Assembly (NCBI RefSeq): GCF_017921895.1
Contig: NZ_JAFIDN010000006.1
Location: 62,001 to 126,000 of the forward strand
DNA from: Natronogracilivirga saccharolytica
GTDB taxonomy: Bacteria > Bacteroidota > Rhodothermia > Balneolales > Natronogracilivirgulaceae
Length of the DNA stretch: 64,000 nt
Reading direction: 5' to 3'
Part shown: positions 51,131 through 60,508 of the stretch, in pieces
Position numbering within the stretch: the stretch's first letter is position 1
Layout of the letters: each line of letters opens with the position of its first letter
The notes under the pieces: generated by a model
What the model saw: only the letters and a program-made list of their open reading frames with translations
Databases searched by the model: none
What the model was told of the DNA's origin: nothing
Position numbers and translations under genes: made by a program

Positions 51131-51988
51131 ATGTCGGAAACGGATGTGCATCTTGGCCTGAGACTTGATGCAAATAAACTTTATTATGCTGTTTCCCGCC
51201 AGGACAACCCCGGCTTTATTGATCATATCGGGCAAATTGATTTCTCTTTTGATATTCCGGCATCAATCCTGAAACGCGACAGTGATACCTTTCCGACTCT
51301 TGCAGATGTCATTAATAAGCTTGTCAGGCAGCATAAGGTTACAAATACCAACCTGCTGATGCCTCCTTCTTCCGAGTGCTGGACAATCGTGCCAAAGGCT
51401 GTGCAGGAAGAAGAGGATGAACGCTATGACCATCTCAATATCCTGACCCAGGGAATAGGTGTACAGGAGACCGAGCCGGAATGGTTTCCTCTTAGCAACA
51501 GGGATTTCAAGCTGCTTGCAATCCGTCAAAAGGAACATCTTACGTCGTTTGCGCTGATGCTCCGCGAGGAGGTTGACGGTCAGCTTCACTCCGATTTCGA
51601 AATTGGTCTGAAGTGGCTTGGTTTAGACGGCCACAGAGGCTCTTTTATGTGCGTTTCTGCTTATCAGGGAGTGCTCAGCGTATCCTCATACCTGTTGGGA
51701 AAACTGCGCGCGGCAACCTACATCAGATATGACAACCTCGATGACCTGCCCTTTCTGTGGCTGCAGTATGCTTCTCACCTGTCATGGATTCAGGGAATAC
51801 ATGAAAAGGTATTGGTATTCGGAAACCGCTCCGATAAAGTCAGTGACGTTCTGGGAAGTTACTGGGATGAGTCCTCTGAAATCATTGTAATGGACTCTCT
51901 TAATAAAATGAATGTTACATCAGATGAAACTACATTCAGCTTTCCGCTGGAAGAGGCTTTTCCGGCAATTGTACTTGCCGCATCCTGA
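51131..51988 (+). CDS. DUF3822-like protein
   Basis: A 285-residue protein. It has two halves with beta-alpha content (LGLRLDANKLYYAVSRQD, IYHEKVLVF-like GIHEKVLVFGNRSDKVSD) that resemble an actin-like ATPase fold, which is how DUF3822 proteins are usually modelled. The DUF3822-rsmD-coaD order is typical of Bacteroidota, supporting the call. It overlaps no gene and lies 10 bp after the preceding single-pass membrane protein gene. Function unknown. Confidence 0.62.
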   Translation: MSETDVHLGLRLDANKLYYAVSRQDNPGFIDHIGQIDFSFDIPASILKRDSDTFPTLADVINKLVRQHKVTNTNLLMPPSSECWTIVPKAVQEEEDERYDHLNILTQGIGVQETEPEWFPLSNRDFKLLAIRQKEHLTSFALMLREEVDGQLHSDFEIGLKWLGLDGHRGSFMCVSAYQGVLSVSSYLLGKLRAATYIRYDNLDDLPFLWLQYASHLSWIQGIHEKVLVFGNRSDKVSDVLGSYWDESSEIIVMDSLNKMNVTSDETTFSFPLEEAFPAIVLAAS

Positions 51989-52076
51989 ACCGGGCCGGAT
52001 ACTTATCAGGCATCTACAGAAACATCAGTACTGTTAAAAAATTATTTCGCCGGCTATAAGCTGAGCGGTTACACCT

Positions 52077-52634
52077 ATGCGAATTATTACCGGCACCCTT
52101 AAGGGAAGAAAATTATCCGTCCCCCGGAATGTCCGGATGCGTCCGACATCCGACCGGACAAAAGAGAGCATTTTTGCCATCATTGATGTCCGAAAGCACA
52201 TCTCGGATTCCCGGGTTCTCGATCTTTTTGCAGGGTCCGGCAGTCTCGGATTTGAAGCATTGTCCCGCGGGGCCTCCGGAGTGACTTTCATAGAGTCATC
52301 CCGAAACGCCGTTGACCACATACGGAAAACTGCTGAAACTTTTGGGGTTGATGACAAGACACAGGCTGTCTGCACTTCCGTAGAGCACTTTCTGAACGGC
52401 CCCTCACAGCCTTTTGATCTGGTTTTTGCAGATCCGCCATACGAATTTGAAACCCTGCCCGGCCTCCCGGATATCATTCTTGATGGCGGGTGGCTGACCC
52501 ATGACGGATGGTTCATCCTTGAACACGACAAGCGCCACTCATTTGCAGATCATCCTAATTGTGCTTTCTCAAAACCGTACGGAAGAACAATTGTAACAAT
52601 TTTCACACAACAGATACCGGAGGACGAAACCTGA
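52077..52634 (+). CDS. rsmD: 16S rRNA (guanine-966-N2)-methyltransferase
   Basis: A 185-residue SAM-dependent methyltransferase. MRIITGTLKGRKLSVP starts the family domain; SAM motif I is VLDLFAGSGSLGFEALSRGA and the catalytic motif is DLVFADPPYEFE. It methylates G966 of 16S rRNA on the 30S subunit. It is 88 bp after the DUF3822-like gene and 87 bp before coaD on the same strand, the usual order. Confidence 0.93.
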   Translation: MRIITGTLKGRKLSVPRNVRMRPTSDRTKESIFAIIDVRKHISDSRVLDLFAGSGSLGFEALSRGASGVTFIESSRNAVDHIRKTAETFGVDDKTQAVCTSVEHFLNGPSQPFDLVFADPPYEFETLPGLPDIILDGGWLTHDGWFILEHDKRHSFADHPNCAFSKPYGRTIVTIFTQQIPEDET

Positions 52635-52721
52635 TCAGGTTGCTCTGTCCGGGGTGCATGTTTCCGGTTATTTTGTGATGTTACGTGAAGAAAACCTAAT
52701 CCTGAACCAAATCTCAGCACA

Positions 52722-53213
52722 GTGAACGTTATTTATCCGGGTTCGTTTGATCCTATCACTTATGGCCATATTGATATTCTTGAACGGGCCACTCATTTGT
52801 TTGACAAGGTGATGATTACCATTGCCGTCAATACGCGAAAAAACTCCATATTCACTCCGGATGAACGCACCGGGCTCATAGCCGACAGTATTGCTGAAAA
52901 GTCATGGGCCGGTAAAGTAGAAATTCACCAGTTCACCGGACTGCTTGTCGACTTTGCCAGGAAGAATAATGTCCGAACCCTTATACGGGGTGTGCGTCAG
53001 TTTTCCGATTACGAATACGAATTCCGCATGGCGCTGATGAACAGAAAGCTGAACAAGGACATAGACACCATTTTCCTGATGCCAAGAGAGGAACTGACGT
53101 TTGTATCAGGGTCGCTTGTCCGCGAAATTGCTTACTGGGGTGGTGATTTAAGTCATTTTGTGCCGGGCAATGTCGCTCTGGCACTTAATAAAAAGTACGA
53201 CGGACAATCGTAG
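52722..53213 (+). CDS. coaD: Phosphopantetheine adenylyltransferase
   Basis: A 163-residue enzyme, the fourth step of CoA synthesis. The start is GTG. The nucleotidyltransferase motif is VIYPGSFDPITYGHIDILER; downstream RGVRQFSDYEYEFRMALMNR and EELTFVSGSLVREIAYWGGD are family marks. It is hexameric in relatives. Co-located with rsmD on the same strand. Confidence 0.95.
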   Translation: MNVIYPGSFDPITYGHIDILERATHLFDKVMITIAVNTRKNSIFTPDERTGLIADSIAEKSWAGKVEIHQFTGLLVDFARKNNVRTLIRGVRQFSDYEYEFRMALMNRKLNKDIDTIFLMPREELTFVSGSLVREIAYWGGDLSHFVPGNVALALNKKYDGQS

Positions 53214-53245
53214 AAATAAATCCCCGTATTTTGTATCTTCACGCT

Positions 53246-53294
53246 GTGCCGGATGCATACATGATTACGTGTTTTATTCCTGACTGTCCGGCAC
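53246..53294 (+). promoter_or_regulatory. Long-loop inverted repeat in the leader of the aminotransferase gene
   Basis: GTGCCGGA (53246-53253) and TCCGGCAC (53287-53294) are perfect complements with a loop of about 33 nt, flanked by GCT and AGC. It lies about 50 bp upstream of the ATG at 53347. It may be a leader hairpin or a terminator for coaD; no T run follows. Confidence 0.4.
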
Positions 53295-53346
53295 GCAGCT
53301 CATCCGCAAACATTCAATACGGTTGGTACAAAAAAGGTAAATCATT

Positions 53347-54549
53347 ATGATCGCACAACGGGTGCAGGCCATAGCGCCATCGGAAACCATGAAAATATCA
53401 GGTCGCGCAAAAGAACTGCAGCGCGAGGGAAAATCGGTTATCTCTTTGAGTCAGGGCGAGCCGGATTTTAAAACCCCGCCGCATATATGCGAAGCGGCCA
53501 TTCAGGCTATCAAAGACGGCCATCACGGTTACACAGTCAATACGGGAAATATTGAACTGCGTGAAGCAATTTCAGATAAGTTGAAATCAGAAAACGGACT
53601 TGATTACACTCCGGATCAGATCATCCTTTCCAATGGTGCCAAACAATCCATCGGATTCTCACTGCTCGCAACCGTGGATCCGGGTAATGAAGTAATTATT
53701 CCCGCACCCTACTGGGTATCCTATCCGGAAATGGTCAAACTTGCCGAAGGCAAACCGGTGATTGTACCAACAGCTTTTGAAAATGATTTCAAGATGACGC
53801 CGGACCAGCTCCGGAATGCCATCACGGATAAAACGCGCATGCTGATTCTCTGCTCGCCATCGAATCCTACCGGCAGCTGTTACAGTGCTGATGAGCTGAA
53901 AGCTCTTGCGGACGTTCTGCGTGAATATCCTGATATACTTGTGCTTTCTGACGAAATTTACGAATACATTGTATTTGACAGCGAGCACGTGGGCATTGCC
54001 CAGGTTGCACCGGATCTGAAAGACCGCATTCTGGTCATAAACGGGTTTTCCAAAGGTTTCGCCATGACAGGATGGCGGCTGGGTTATCTCGCCAGCTCCG
54101 CCGGCATCGTGAAAGCTGTTGCAAAAATTCAGAGTCAGGAAACATCCGGACCTTCTTCAATTTCACAAAAAGCCGGAGAAGCTGCCTACACCAGCCCGCG
54201 TGATTCCGTCAAGGAAATGGTTGCTGCTTTCAGGGAGCGGCGTGACTATCTGGTTGATGCTCTCAACAGCATTGACGGCGTGAAATGTTTTCTCCCGGGC
54301 GGAGCGTTTTATGCATTCCCTGATATTTCTTCTTACCTGAATTCCGAAACACCCTCAGGCAACCGTATCACGAACAGCACCGATCTTTGCATGTTTCTTC
54401 TGGAAGAGCGCGGACTGGCTGCCGTGCCCGGCGATGCCTTTGGAGAACCCGGCGGCATCCGTCTGTCCTATGCTGCTTCGATGGATCATTTGCATGAAGC
54501 CGTCAAACGGCTTCGGGACGGCCTGAAGGCACTTGAAAAGCAGTCGTAA
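53347..54549 (+). CDS. aspC: Class I/II pyridoxal-phosphate aminotransferase (aspartate-type)
   Basis: A 400-residue fold-type I enzyme. PLP lysine site: VINGFSKGFAMTGWRLGYLA; substrate-arginine region GGIRLSYAAS; active-site SLSQGEPDFKTPPHI and ILSNGAKQSIGFSL. It most resembles bacterial class Ib aspartate aminotransferases. It interconverts aspartate and oxaloacetate with glutamate and 2-oxoglutarate. It sits after coaD and before the FmdB-like gene on the same strand. The gene symbol is by family only. Confidence 0.88.
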   Translation: MIAQRVQAIAPSETMKISGRAKELQREGKSVISLSQGEPDFKTPPHICEAAIQAIKDGHHGYTVNTGNIELREAISDKLKSENGLDYTPDQIILSNGAKQSIGFSLLATVDPGNEVIIPAPYWVSYPEMVKLAEGKPVIVPTAFENDFKMTPDQLRNAITDKTRMLILCSPSNPTGSCYSADELKALADVLREYPDILVLSDEIYEYIVFDSEHVGIAQVAPDLKDRILVINGFSKGFAMTGWRLGYLASSAGIVKAVAKIQSQETSGPSSISQKAGEAAYTSPRDSVKEMVAAFRERRDYLVDALNSIDGVKCFLPGGAFYAFPDISSYLNSETPSGNRITNSTDLCMFLLEERGLAAVPGDAFGEPGGIRLSYAASMDHLHEAVKRLRDGLKALEKQS

Positions 54550-54617
54550 ACGTTTTTCGGAATCTCAGCGTTATTTTTTATCGGATAAACACTAATCTTT
54601 ACCGAAATACTTGAGAA

Positions 54618-54944
54618 ATGCCTACGTATCAGTACAAAAGAGAAGACGGGACTACATTTGAAATCATCCAGAAGATTTCGGATGAAGCACTGAAAACATG
54701 CCCGCAGACCGGACAAAAAGTGCGCCGGGTCATAACCGGTGGCGGCGGTGTCGTGTACAAGGGAAGCGGCTGGTATGTTACGGACTACAAGAATAAATCC
54801 AACGGCAACGGGTCAGCCGCACAAAAAGCATCCGGCGGTGATTCCAGTGCCAAAACATCCGGCAACGCTGCAGGTGCCGCAGGTGCGAATGGGAGTTCAA
54901 CAGCATCATCTGATAAAGCTGCTTCTGAAAACGGATCCAAATAA
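54618..54944 (+). CDS. FmdB-like putative regulatory protein lacking zinc cysteines
   Basis: A 108-residue protein. The first 40 residues follow FmdB (MPTYQYKREDGTTFEIIQKI), but the two CxxC zinc knuckles of the family are lost: only TCPQTGQK keeps one Cys. The C-terminal half is Gly/Ser/Ala/Asn-rich and likely disordered (GSAAQKASGGDSSAKT). The zinc ribbon has therefore decayed or been replaced. It lies upstream of yraN on the same strand and 8 bp from it. Function unknown. Confidence 0.72.
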   Translation: MPTYQYKREDGTTFEIIQKISDEALKTCPQTGQKVRRVITGGGGVVYKGSGWYVTDYKNKSNGNGSAAQKASGGDSSAKTSGNAAGAAGANGSSTASSDKAASENGSK

Positions 54945-54952
54945 AACCGCAA

Positions 54953-55315
54953 ATGAACAACGTTGAGCTCGGCAAACTGGGAGAAGACCGGGCTGCGGCG
55001 CATCTTGAAACCGGTGGCTATATTATTCTTGACCGGAATTACCGGTTTCTGAAAGCCGAGGTGGACATTGTAGCTGCCACCGACAGGGAAATTGTGTTTG
55101 TGGAAGTCAAAACCCGGCGATCCCGGACCTTCGGCGAACCCGAAGACAGTGTTGATGATGCCAAAAAAAAGCAGCTTTTCAAGGTTGCTGAAGCGTGGCT
55201 GCATGAACGCCGCATGGAAGGATCACCCGTTCGTTTCGATGTCATATCCATAATGAATCCGGGTGAAAAAAAAGAGCAGGTCCGGCATATTGAGGGTGCG
55301 TTCTGGTATCTTTAG
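54953..55315 (+). CDS. YraN-family predicted endonuclease-fold protein
   Basis: A 120-residue protein of UPF0102. Marks: VELGKLGEDRAAAHLETGGY, AEVDIVAATDREIVFVEVKT and the FGEPEDSVD turn. The E-D-ExK positions are those of PD-(D/E)xK nucleases (VEVK). Relatives are suspected in recombination or DNA repair; activity is not shown. It starts 8 bp after the FmdB-like gene, suggesting translational coupling. Confidence 0.87.
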   Translation: MNNVELGKLGEDRAAAHLETGGYIILDRNYRFLKAEVDIVAATDREIVFVEVKTRRSRTFGEPEDSVDDAKKKQLFKVAEAWLHERRMEGSPVRFDVISIMNPGEKKEQVRHIEGAFWYL

Positions 55316-55408
55316 ATTCGTGAAGCCCATATGTGCTTAATACCATAAAATAATTTATTTTATATGGTATTATCACAATTCCCGTAACCTTGTCTTCACT
55401 CTTCCCGA

Positions 55409-55711
55409 ATGAACCTCCGATTCCTGAATCCATTGCGCTGGAAACGTCCTTTTCTCTTCGGTATTCTGATACTGATGCTGATTCTCTGGTTCGGATTCTT
55501 TGACACATTCAGTGTATGGACACGGATGCAGCTGAATAATGAAAAAAAAGAACTTATCAGGGAAACCGAACAGCTTCAGACCGAAGCAACAGAATTCCGT
55601 GAAAAAATGGAAGCACTTGAGTCTGACCCGGACCTTCTCCAAACCCTTGCAAGGGAAGAGTACGGCATGAGAAAACCCGGTGAGATCATTTACCGGGTTC
55701 AGGAAAAATAG
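55409..55711 (+). CDS. FtsB/DivIC-like septum formation initiator family protein
   Basis: A 100-residue single-pass protein: a basic cytoplasmic N-terminus, a membrane helix (PFLFGILILMLILWFGFFDTF, about residues 14-35), then a coiled coil (NNEKKELIRETEQLQTEATE) and the family end LQTLAREEYGMRKPGEIIYR. It belongs to the FtsB/DivIC divisome family and would pair with an FtsL-like partner. It lies 94 bp after yraN on the same strand; the following ROK gene starts 134 bp on. Confidence 0.85.
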   Translation: MNLRFLNPLRWKRPFLFGILILMLILWFGFFDTFSVWTRMQLNNEKKELIRETEQLQTEATEFREKMEALESDPDLLQTLAREEYGMRKPGEIIYRVQEK

Positions 55712-55844
55712 ATGAAGTATATATTGTCACGAGATTCTTCAGCGGTACTTCTTCCTTTCCGGAATATCATCCTTAATCACTTATAAATCATTGCTGTCCG
55801 TACATTTTTTCCTGCAATCACAATCTGAAATAATTCTTTTAAAC

Positions 55845-56804
55845 ATGTTATCCATAGGTATTGATCTTGGCGGCACCAATATAAAATCTGCTCTAATACA
55901 CCGTGATGAAGGGATTATAGCCCAGGATTCCGTCCCTACGGATGCCGGCCGCGGACCAGATTACGTTCTTGACCGTATTGCTGAGTCCGTTCAAAATACC
56001 CGGAATAAAGCCACGGAAGATCCGGTTGGTATCGGTATCGGATCACCGGGTATCATTTCCCTTGATCGTACCACAGTTTCTAATCCGCCCAACCTGCCGG
56101 GGTGGGATGTAGTAAACGTAAACGAAGAACTGAAAAAACGTACCGGACTGGATGCCGTCGTTGAAAACGATGCCAACCTGATGGCCCTGGGCTCTTCCCG
56201 TTATGGAGAAGGACAAGATCTTGACAGTCTTATCATGCTGACACTCGGAACCGGTGTCGGTGGCGGGATCATCATCAACCGGGAGCTCTACCGCGGTGCT
56301 ACCGGAGCAGCAGCCGAACTGGGACACGTCATCATTAATTTTGACGGTCCATCTTCTAACAGCAAAGCAAAGGGTGGTGTCGAGGCCTACATCGGTCAGC
56401 GTTTCCTTATCCGCAACGCTTTGCCTCTCATCAAAAAGCACCCTGACAACACTCTGGCCAAAGAGTATCTCGACAAGCCGGAAGCGCTGGAGCCGGTTCA
56501 CCTCAGCCGGGAAGCAGACCGGGGCAACAACCTTGCAGTTCAGATACTTTCTGAAGCCGGACGAATGCTCGGTTACGCCATCGTGAATTATATACATATA
56601 CTTGATATACGCAACATCATCGTCAGTGGCGGCGTTGCCAAGGCAGGTGACTGGATCCTTGAACCTGCGCGGGCAGCGGCACGCGAACGGCTCCTGCCGC
56701 CATACCTGGAAGGTTTTCAACTGAGTTATGAATCGCTGGGCAATGACGCCGCACTCCTGGGCGCCGGCAGCCTTGCATTTGAGCTTCTCGCAAATCACCG
56801 CTAA
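55845..56804 (+). CDS. ROK-family protein lacking the zinc-binding cysteines
   Basis: A 319-residue ROK protein. The phosphate loop LSIGIDLGGTNIKSALI and VVENDANLMALGSSRYG match the kinase fold, with LTLGTGVGGGIIINR as the second ATP site and AAELGHVIINF as the substrate site. The zinc motif that follows in most members is missing: FDGPSSNSKAKGGVEAY has no cysteine. The enzyme may still be a sugar kinase, as some ROK glucokinases lack zinc. The frame opens at TTG 55791, but the ATG at 55845 starts the domain. LptD begins 10 bp after its stop if the GTG at 56815 is used. Confidence 0.82.
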   Translation: MLSIGIDLGGTNIKSALIHRDEGIIAQDSVPTDAGRGPDYVLDRIAESVQNTRNKATEDPVGIGIGSPGIISLDRTTVSNPPNLPGWDVVNVNEELKKRTGLDAVVENDANLMALGSSRYGEGQDLDSLIMLTLGTGVGGGIIINRELYRGATGAAAELGHVIINFDGPSSNSKAKGGVEAYIGQRFLIRNALPLIKKHPDNTLAKEYLDKPEALEPVHLSREADRGNNLAVQILSEAGRMLGYAIVNYIHILDIRNIIVSGGVAKAGDWILEPARAAARERLLPPYLEGFQLSYESLGNDAALLGAGSLAFELLANHR

Positions 56805-56814
56805 GGTTTATTTT

Positions 56815-59586
56815 GTGCTCTCAGCACGTTTTTGCATCATAGTATTTCTGTTCACCGTCACTGGAATCACCCTGGCGGCCGGGATAAGCCATGCCCTTCC
56901 GGCACTGCACGATACCACCGTGACTACTCCTCCCGACCGGACTGATGAAGCTGACAGACAAATCGACCCCGATTCACTTCAGGAGCAGCCCGGGATTATT
57001 GATGATCCGCCCGCCGCAGAGGATGACCAGGCCGGTGTTGATGACAGGACTATCTCCGGCACCGGGGAAACCGGACAACCCGCTGAAGGTGATGATCCCG
57101 TCCACTTCTCCTCCAGCGATTCGCTTATCTTCAGCAACCGTGAAGAACGAACGGCTACGTTGTTCGGAAATGCCCGCGTCGGAAATCAGATGGGTGAACT
57201 GACGGCCGGCGAGGTGATACTCAACCTGGACAGGAACCTTATGAGTGCGCAGGCCGGCGAAGCTGCTGACACACTTTCGGAACCTGTACTGCAGCGTGGT
57301 GAAGACCGCGTCCGCAGCCAGAAAATCCAGTACAATTACAAAACAGACAAAGGCAAATTCGATGTTGCCAGAGTGTCACTCGATCAGGGAAATGTGACCG
57401 GCACCCAGGTAAAGCGCACGTCTCCGGATGTCGTCTTTGTAGATGACGGCATTTACTCTACCTGTGATCTCGACCATCCGCACTTTTATATCCGTGCAGA
57501 CCGGATGAAGGTTGTTGGCGAAGATGAAATATTTTTTACCCGGGCACGGCTCTTTATTCTTGACATCCCCTATCCCCTGGTCTTTCCTTTCGGATTTGTT
57601 CCATCGCGGATCAGCCGTAAACAATCCGGTATTCTGGAACCGGAATTTACCTACCAGGAACAGCAGCAACGCGGAATTGGCCTGCGTAACCTGGGATGGT
57701 TTCAGTACTTCAACGACAATCTGACCGGTCAGGTCGACATGGATATCTTCACTTCCGGGACTTACCGTATCAGTACCAGAATGAACTACCGCAGAACCGA
57801 CCAATACAACGGATCCGTTCAGCTTGAATTTTCCCGTGACCAGGGACTTGAGCCAACGGATCTGGATTTTACCAGAAGTGACCAGCGCAGGCTGGCTATT
57901 GACCACAGTCAGACCATAAACCCGTTTTCTTCAATATCAGCCCGGATCAATCTGCGTACTGCAGACTTTTACAACCGAAATTCCTATGATATTGACGACC
58001 GGGCGGAGGTCAGCACCAGTTCGCGGGTATCCTACAACTACAGTCATCCTGAAGGCTCTTACTCCTTTAATGTTTCATCAAACGTAAATCAGAATTTTGC
58101 GACTGATGCTACAACACTGACCGGACCTGATGCCCGTTTTTCCATGCGCAGAATTACGCCGTTTCAGTCATCCGGCCCCGGCCGCGACGAATCGTGGTAC
58201 GAATCTTTAAGCATTCAATACAATGCACGGATTCAGTCCCGCTACAATTTCCGTCCCCAGGATACGGATATCGGATTCTTCGAGGCGCTGCTCAGTCCGT
58301 CAAAGCACGAAGAGGCTACCGGGGACTTCCGCCATATCAATGCCGGACTCCGTCAGGAGGCTTCTGCCAGTCTGCAGCTGTTCAGCAATGAATTCATCAA
58401 TATGAATACCAATGTGCAGGCGCGGGAGTACTGGTATCCTGATTCCTATCGCGAGGAATGGGATCCGGAAGAGGCGCGCGTGGTCTCCAGCATGGAGCGC
58501 GGTTTTACTGCAGGACGTGATTTTCAGACCAGTGTTTCGGCCAACACAGCGATATACGGGATCAGTCCTACGGGCATCGGCCGGTTCCGCAGCTTTCGTC
58601 ATACCATAGAACCCTCACTCAGCTTCAGCTACCGGCCCGATTTCAGTGATGACTTCTGGGGATTCTACCGGGAGGTTCAGATAAATGAAGAAGGAGATAC
58701 ACGACAATATTCAAAATTTGAGGGCGGCGTTGTTGGAGGCCCCGGAGCCGGGGAGCAGCGGTCACTCGGTATCAGCATATCCAATCGTCTCGAAGCCAAG
58801 GAAGTCCGGCGGGACACCACCGGTGAGCGCAGTGAACGGAATGTGCGTCTGATTGACCGGCTGAACCTAAGCACCAGCTACAATTTTGCCGCCGAGAATT
58901 TCAATCTCGCGGATCTTTCTGCGTCAATGACCTCTTCCTTCTTTCCCAATCTCAATCTCAACGCCAACGCCAATTTCAGTTTTTATGATACGGATGACGA
59001 CGGTAACCGGATTGACCAATATTTATGGGAAGAGTCCGGGCGATTTTTGAGGATGACCCGTTTTACTTTTTCAGCGAGCACCAGTTTCAGCAGCAGCAGA
59101 GGCGGGCGAAGGGACGGCCAACGAACCGAATGGCATCACCCCGAGCACTATGATCCCTTCGACCAGGCCCGTTTTCATCCGATCGACCGTGCGATTCACG
59201 AGGGGCGGGTACAGCGTATCGATGTCCCATGGTCTTTCAGCGTCAACTTCAATTACCGGTGGCAGGAACTTCCCGGTGGTGATTCGCGTCAAAATGCCAC
59301 GCTCAATGTAAGAAACATTCAGTTCCGGCTCACTCCGGAGTGGCAGGCAGGAACAAATATCGGGTATGATTTTGTCGAAAAAGAACTGACGCCTTCGAAC
59401 TTCAGCATTACCAGAAACCTTCACTGCTGGGACCTGTCATTCCAGTGGAATCCGTTCGGCGATACCAAGTACTTCATGTTTCGCCTGACCGTCCGGGATT
59501 CTCAGATTCAGGGATTGCTGCAGAAACTGCCGGGGCTGAATAACCTTGAACGGACTTCCGGTCCAATCAACCGGTTCCCCCGCTGA
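56815..59586 (+). CDS. lptD: LPS-assembly protein LptD-like
   Basis: A 923-residue protein from GTG at 56815 (AAGG upstream), which gives a signal peptide (LSARFCIIVFLFTVTG and AAGISHALPA) and a 10-bp gap after the ROK stop. A start at 56728 is also open but overlaps the ROK gene by 77 bp. An acidic linker (about residues 30-95) precedes a beta-taco-like domain (SSSDSLIFSNREERTATLFG and TAGEVILNLDRNLMSA). The C-terminal beta-barrel follows (FVPSRISRKQSGILEPEFTY; WDLSFQWNPFGDTKYFMFRL near the end). It should move LPS to the outer surface with LptE. The ends are typical but divergent from E. coli LptD. Confidence 0.85.
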   Translation: MLSARFCIIVFLFTVTGITLAAGISHALPALHDTTVTTPPDRTDEADRQIDPDSLQEQPGIIDDPPAAEDDQAGVDDRTISGTGETGQPAEGDDPVHFSSSDSLIFSNREERTATLFGNARVGNQMGELTAGEVILNLDRNLMSAQAGEAADTLSEPVLQRGEDRVRSQKIQYNYKTDKGKFDVARVSLDQGNVTGTQVKRTSPDVVFVDDGIYSTCDLDHPHFYIRADRMKVVGEDEIFFTRARLFILDIPYPLVFPFGFVPSRISRKQSGILEPEFTYQEQQQRGIGLRNLGWFQYFNDNLTGQVDMDIFTSGTYRISTRMNYRRTDQYNGSVQLEFSRDQGLEPTDLDFTRSDQRRLAIDHSQTINPFSSISARINLRTADFYNRNSYDIDDRAEVSTSSRVSYNYSHPEGSYSFNVSSNVNQNFATDATTLTGPDARFSMRRITPFQSSGPGRDESWYESLSIQYNARIQSRYNFRPQDTDIGFFEALLSPSKHEEATGDFRHINAGLRQEASASLQLFSNEFINMNTNVQAREYWYPDSYREEWDPEEARVVSSMERGFTAGRDFQTSVSANTAIYGISPTGIGRFRSFRHTIEPSLSFSYRPDFSDDFWGFYREVQINEEGDTRQYSKFEGGVVGGPGAGEQRSLGISISNRLEAKEVRRDTTGERSERNVRLIDRLNLSTSYNFAAENFNLADLSASMTSSFFPNLNLNANANFSFYDTDDDGNRIDQYLWEESGRFLRMTRFTFSASTSFSSSRGGRRDGQRTEWHHPEHYDPFDQARFHPIDRAIHEGRVQRIDVPWSFSVNFNYRWQELPGGDSRQNATLNVRNIQFRLTPEWQAGTNIGYDFVEKELTPSNFSITRNLHCWDLSFQWNPFGDTKYFMFRLTVRDSQIQGLLQKLPGLNNLERTSGPINRFPR

Positions 59587-59736
59587 CAGCGGTTCTTCTG
59601 AAAATTCAGGCTCATCTCCGGAAGAACACTACCATAACGCTGCTGTTGACGATCTCCTCCGCAGACAACCTGGCCTGTCAAACCGACGTTTTCCCATCCG
59701 ACAGGCATTTTATCGCACGCTCAAATTCCTGCATAT

Positions 59737-60387
59737 TCACTGCTGTGTGAAACCTGAATCACGAAGCAGTTGCTCGGTCACACCTTCCCCGCTGCCTTTT
59801 TCTCTGTTTTGCATGTAGCGCAGCACATATTTGCCAAGAATGTCAAACTCGAGATTAACCCGGTCACCCTTTTTCCGGCTTTTCAGCACCGTATGATCCC
59901 ACGTGTACGGAATGATGGCAATGGTGAAGACCTGCTTTTCTTCCCTTGCAATCGTCAGACTGATCCCGTCGACGGCAATGCTTCCCCGGCCTACCACCAG
60001 ATCCTTCCACCCGGGATCGTATCCTATGGTAACCAACCAGTTCGTTCCCTCTTTCCGGATATCCTCAATTTTCCCGGTGGTGTCCACGTGGCCCTGCACA
60101 ATGTGACCGTCTATTCGCTGAGACAGTGATAATGAACGCTCTAAATTCACTTCTGCTCCGGGCTCCAGATCACCCAGTGTCGTTTTACGGAGTGTCTCCT
60201 CAACCACCTGGACAGCGACATGATCCGGTTGCTGACGTACCACGGTCTGGCAGACACCGTTCACCGACAGACTGTTGTCAACTTCCAGTGAATCCGCAAT
60301 TTTGCAGGAAATACCTATTTCTTTCCCTCCGCCGATATCTTTCACCGTAGTTACCTTTCCAAGTTCTTCGATAATTCCGTTAAACAT
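59737..60387 (-). CDS. ribE: Riboflavin synthase, alpha chain
   Basis: A 216-residue enzyme converting two 6,7-dimethyl-8-ribityllumazine into riboflavin. Two lumazine-binding repeats: residues 1-97 (MFNGIIEELGKV, LSVNGVCQTVV) and from about 98 (DGHIVQGHVDTTGKI, GSIAVDGISLTIA). It is 121 bp downstream of ribD and so belongs to the same local riboflavin group. No FMN riboswitch is recognised upstream. It converges with lptD. Confidence 0.95.
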   Translation of the reverse strand: MFNGIIEELGKVTTVKDIGGGKEIGISCKIADSLEVDNSLSVNGVCQTVVRQQPDHVAVQVVEETLRKTTLGDLEPGAEVNLERSLSLSQRIDGHIVQGHVDTTGKIEDIRKEGTNWLVTIGYDPGWKDLVVGRGSIAVDGISLTIAREEKQVFTIAIIPYTWDHTVLKSRKKGDRVNLEFDILGKYVLRYMQNREKGSGEGVTEQLLRDSGFTQQ

Positions 60388-60508
60388 AGCGCATCCGCTT
60401 TAGCTGATTATTGTTTGATAAGGTGTTACGCTGCTGGTGCTTTGATGTATGCCGCAATGGTTTCAGTAATAACTTCAGCAGTCATGGTGCTGATTTTTTC
60501 GGTCAGGT

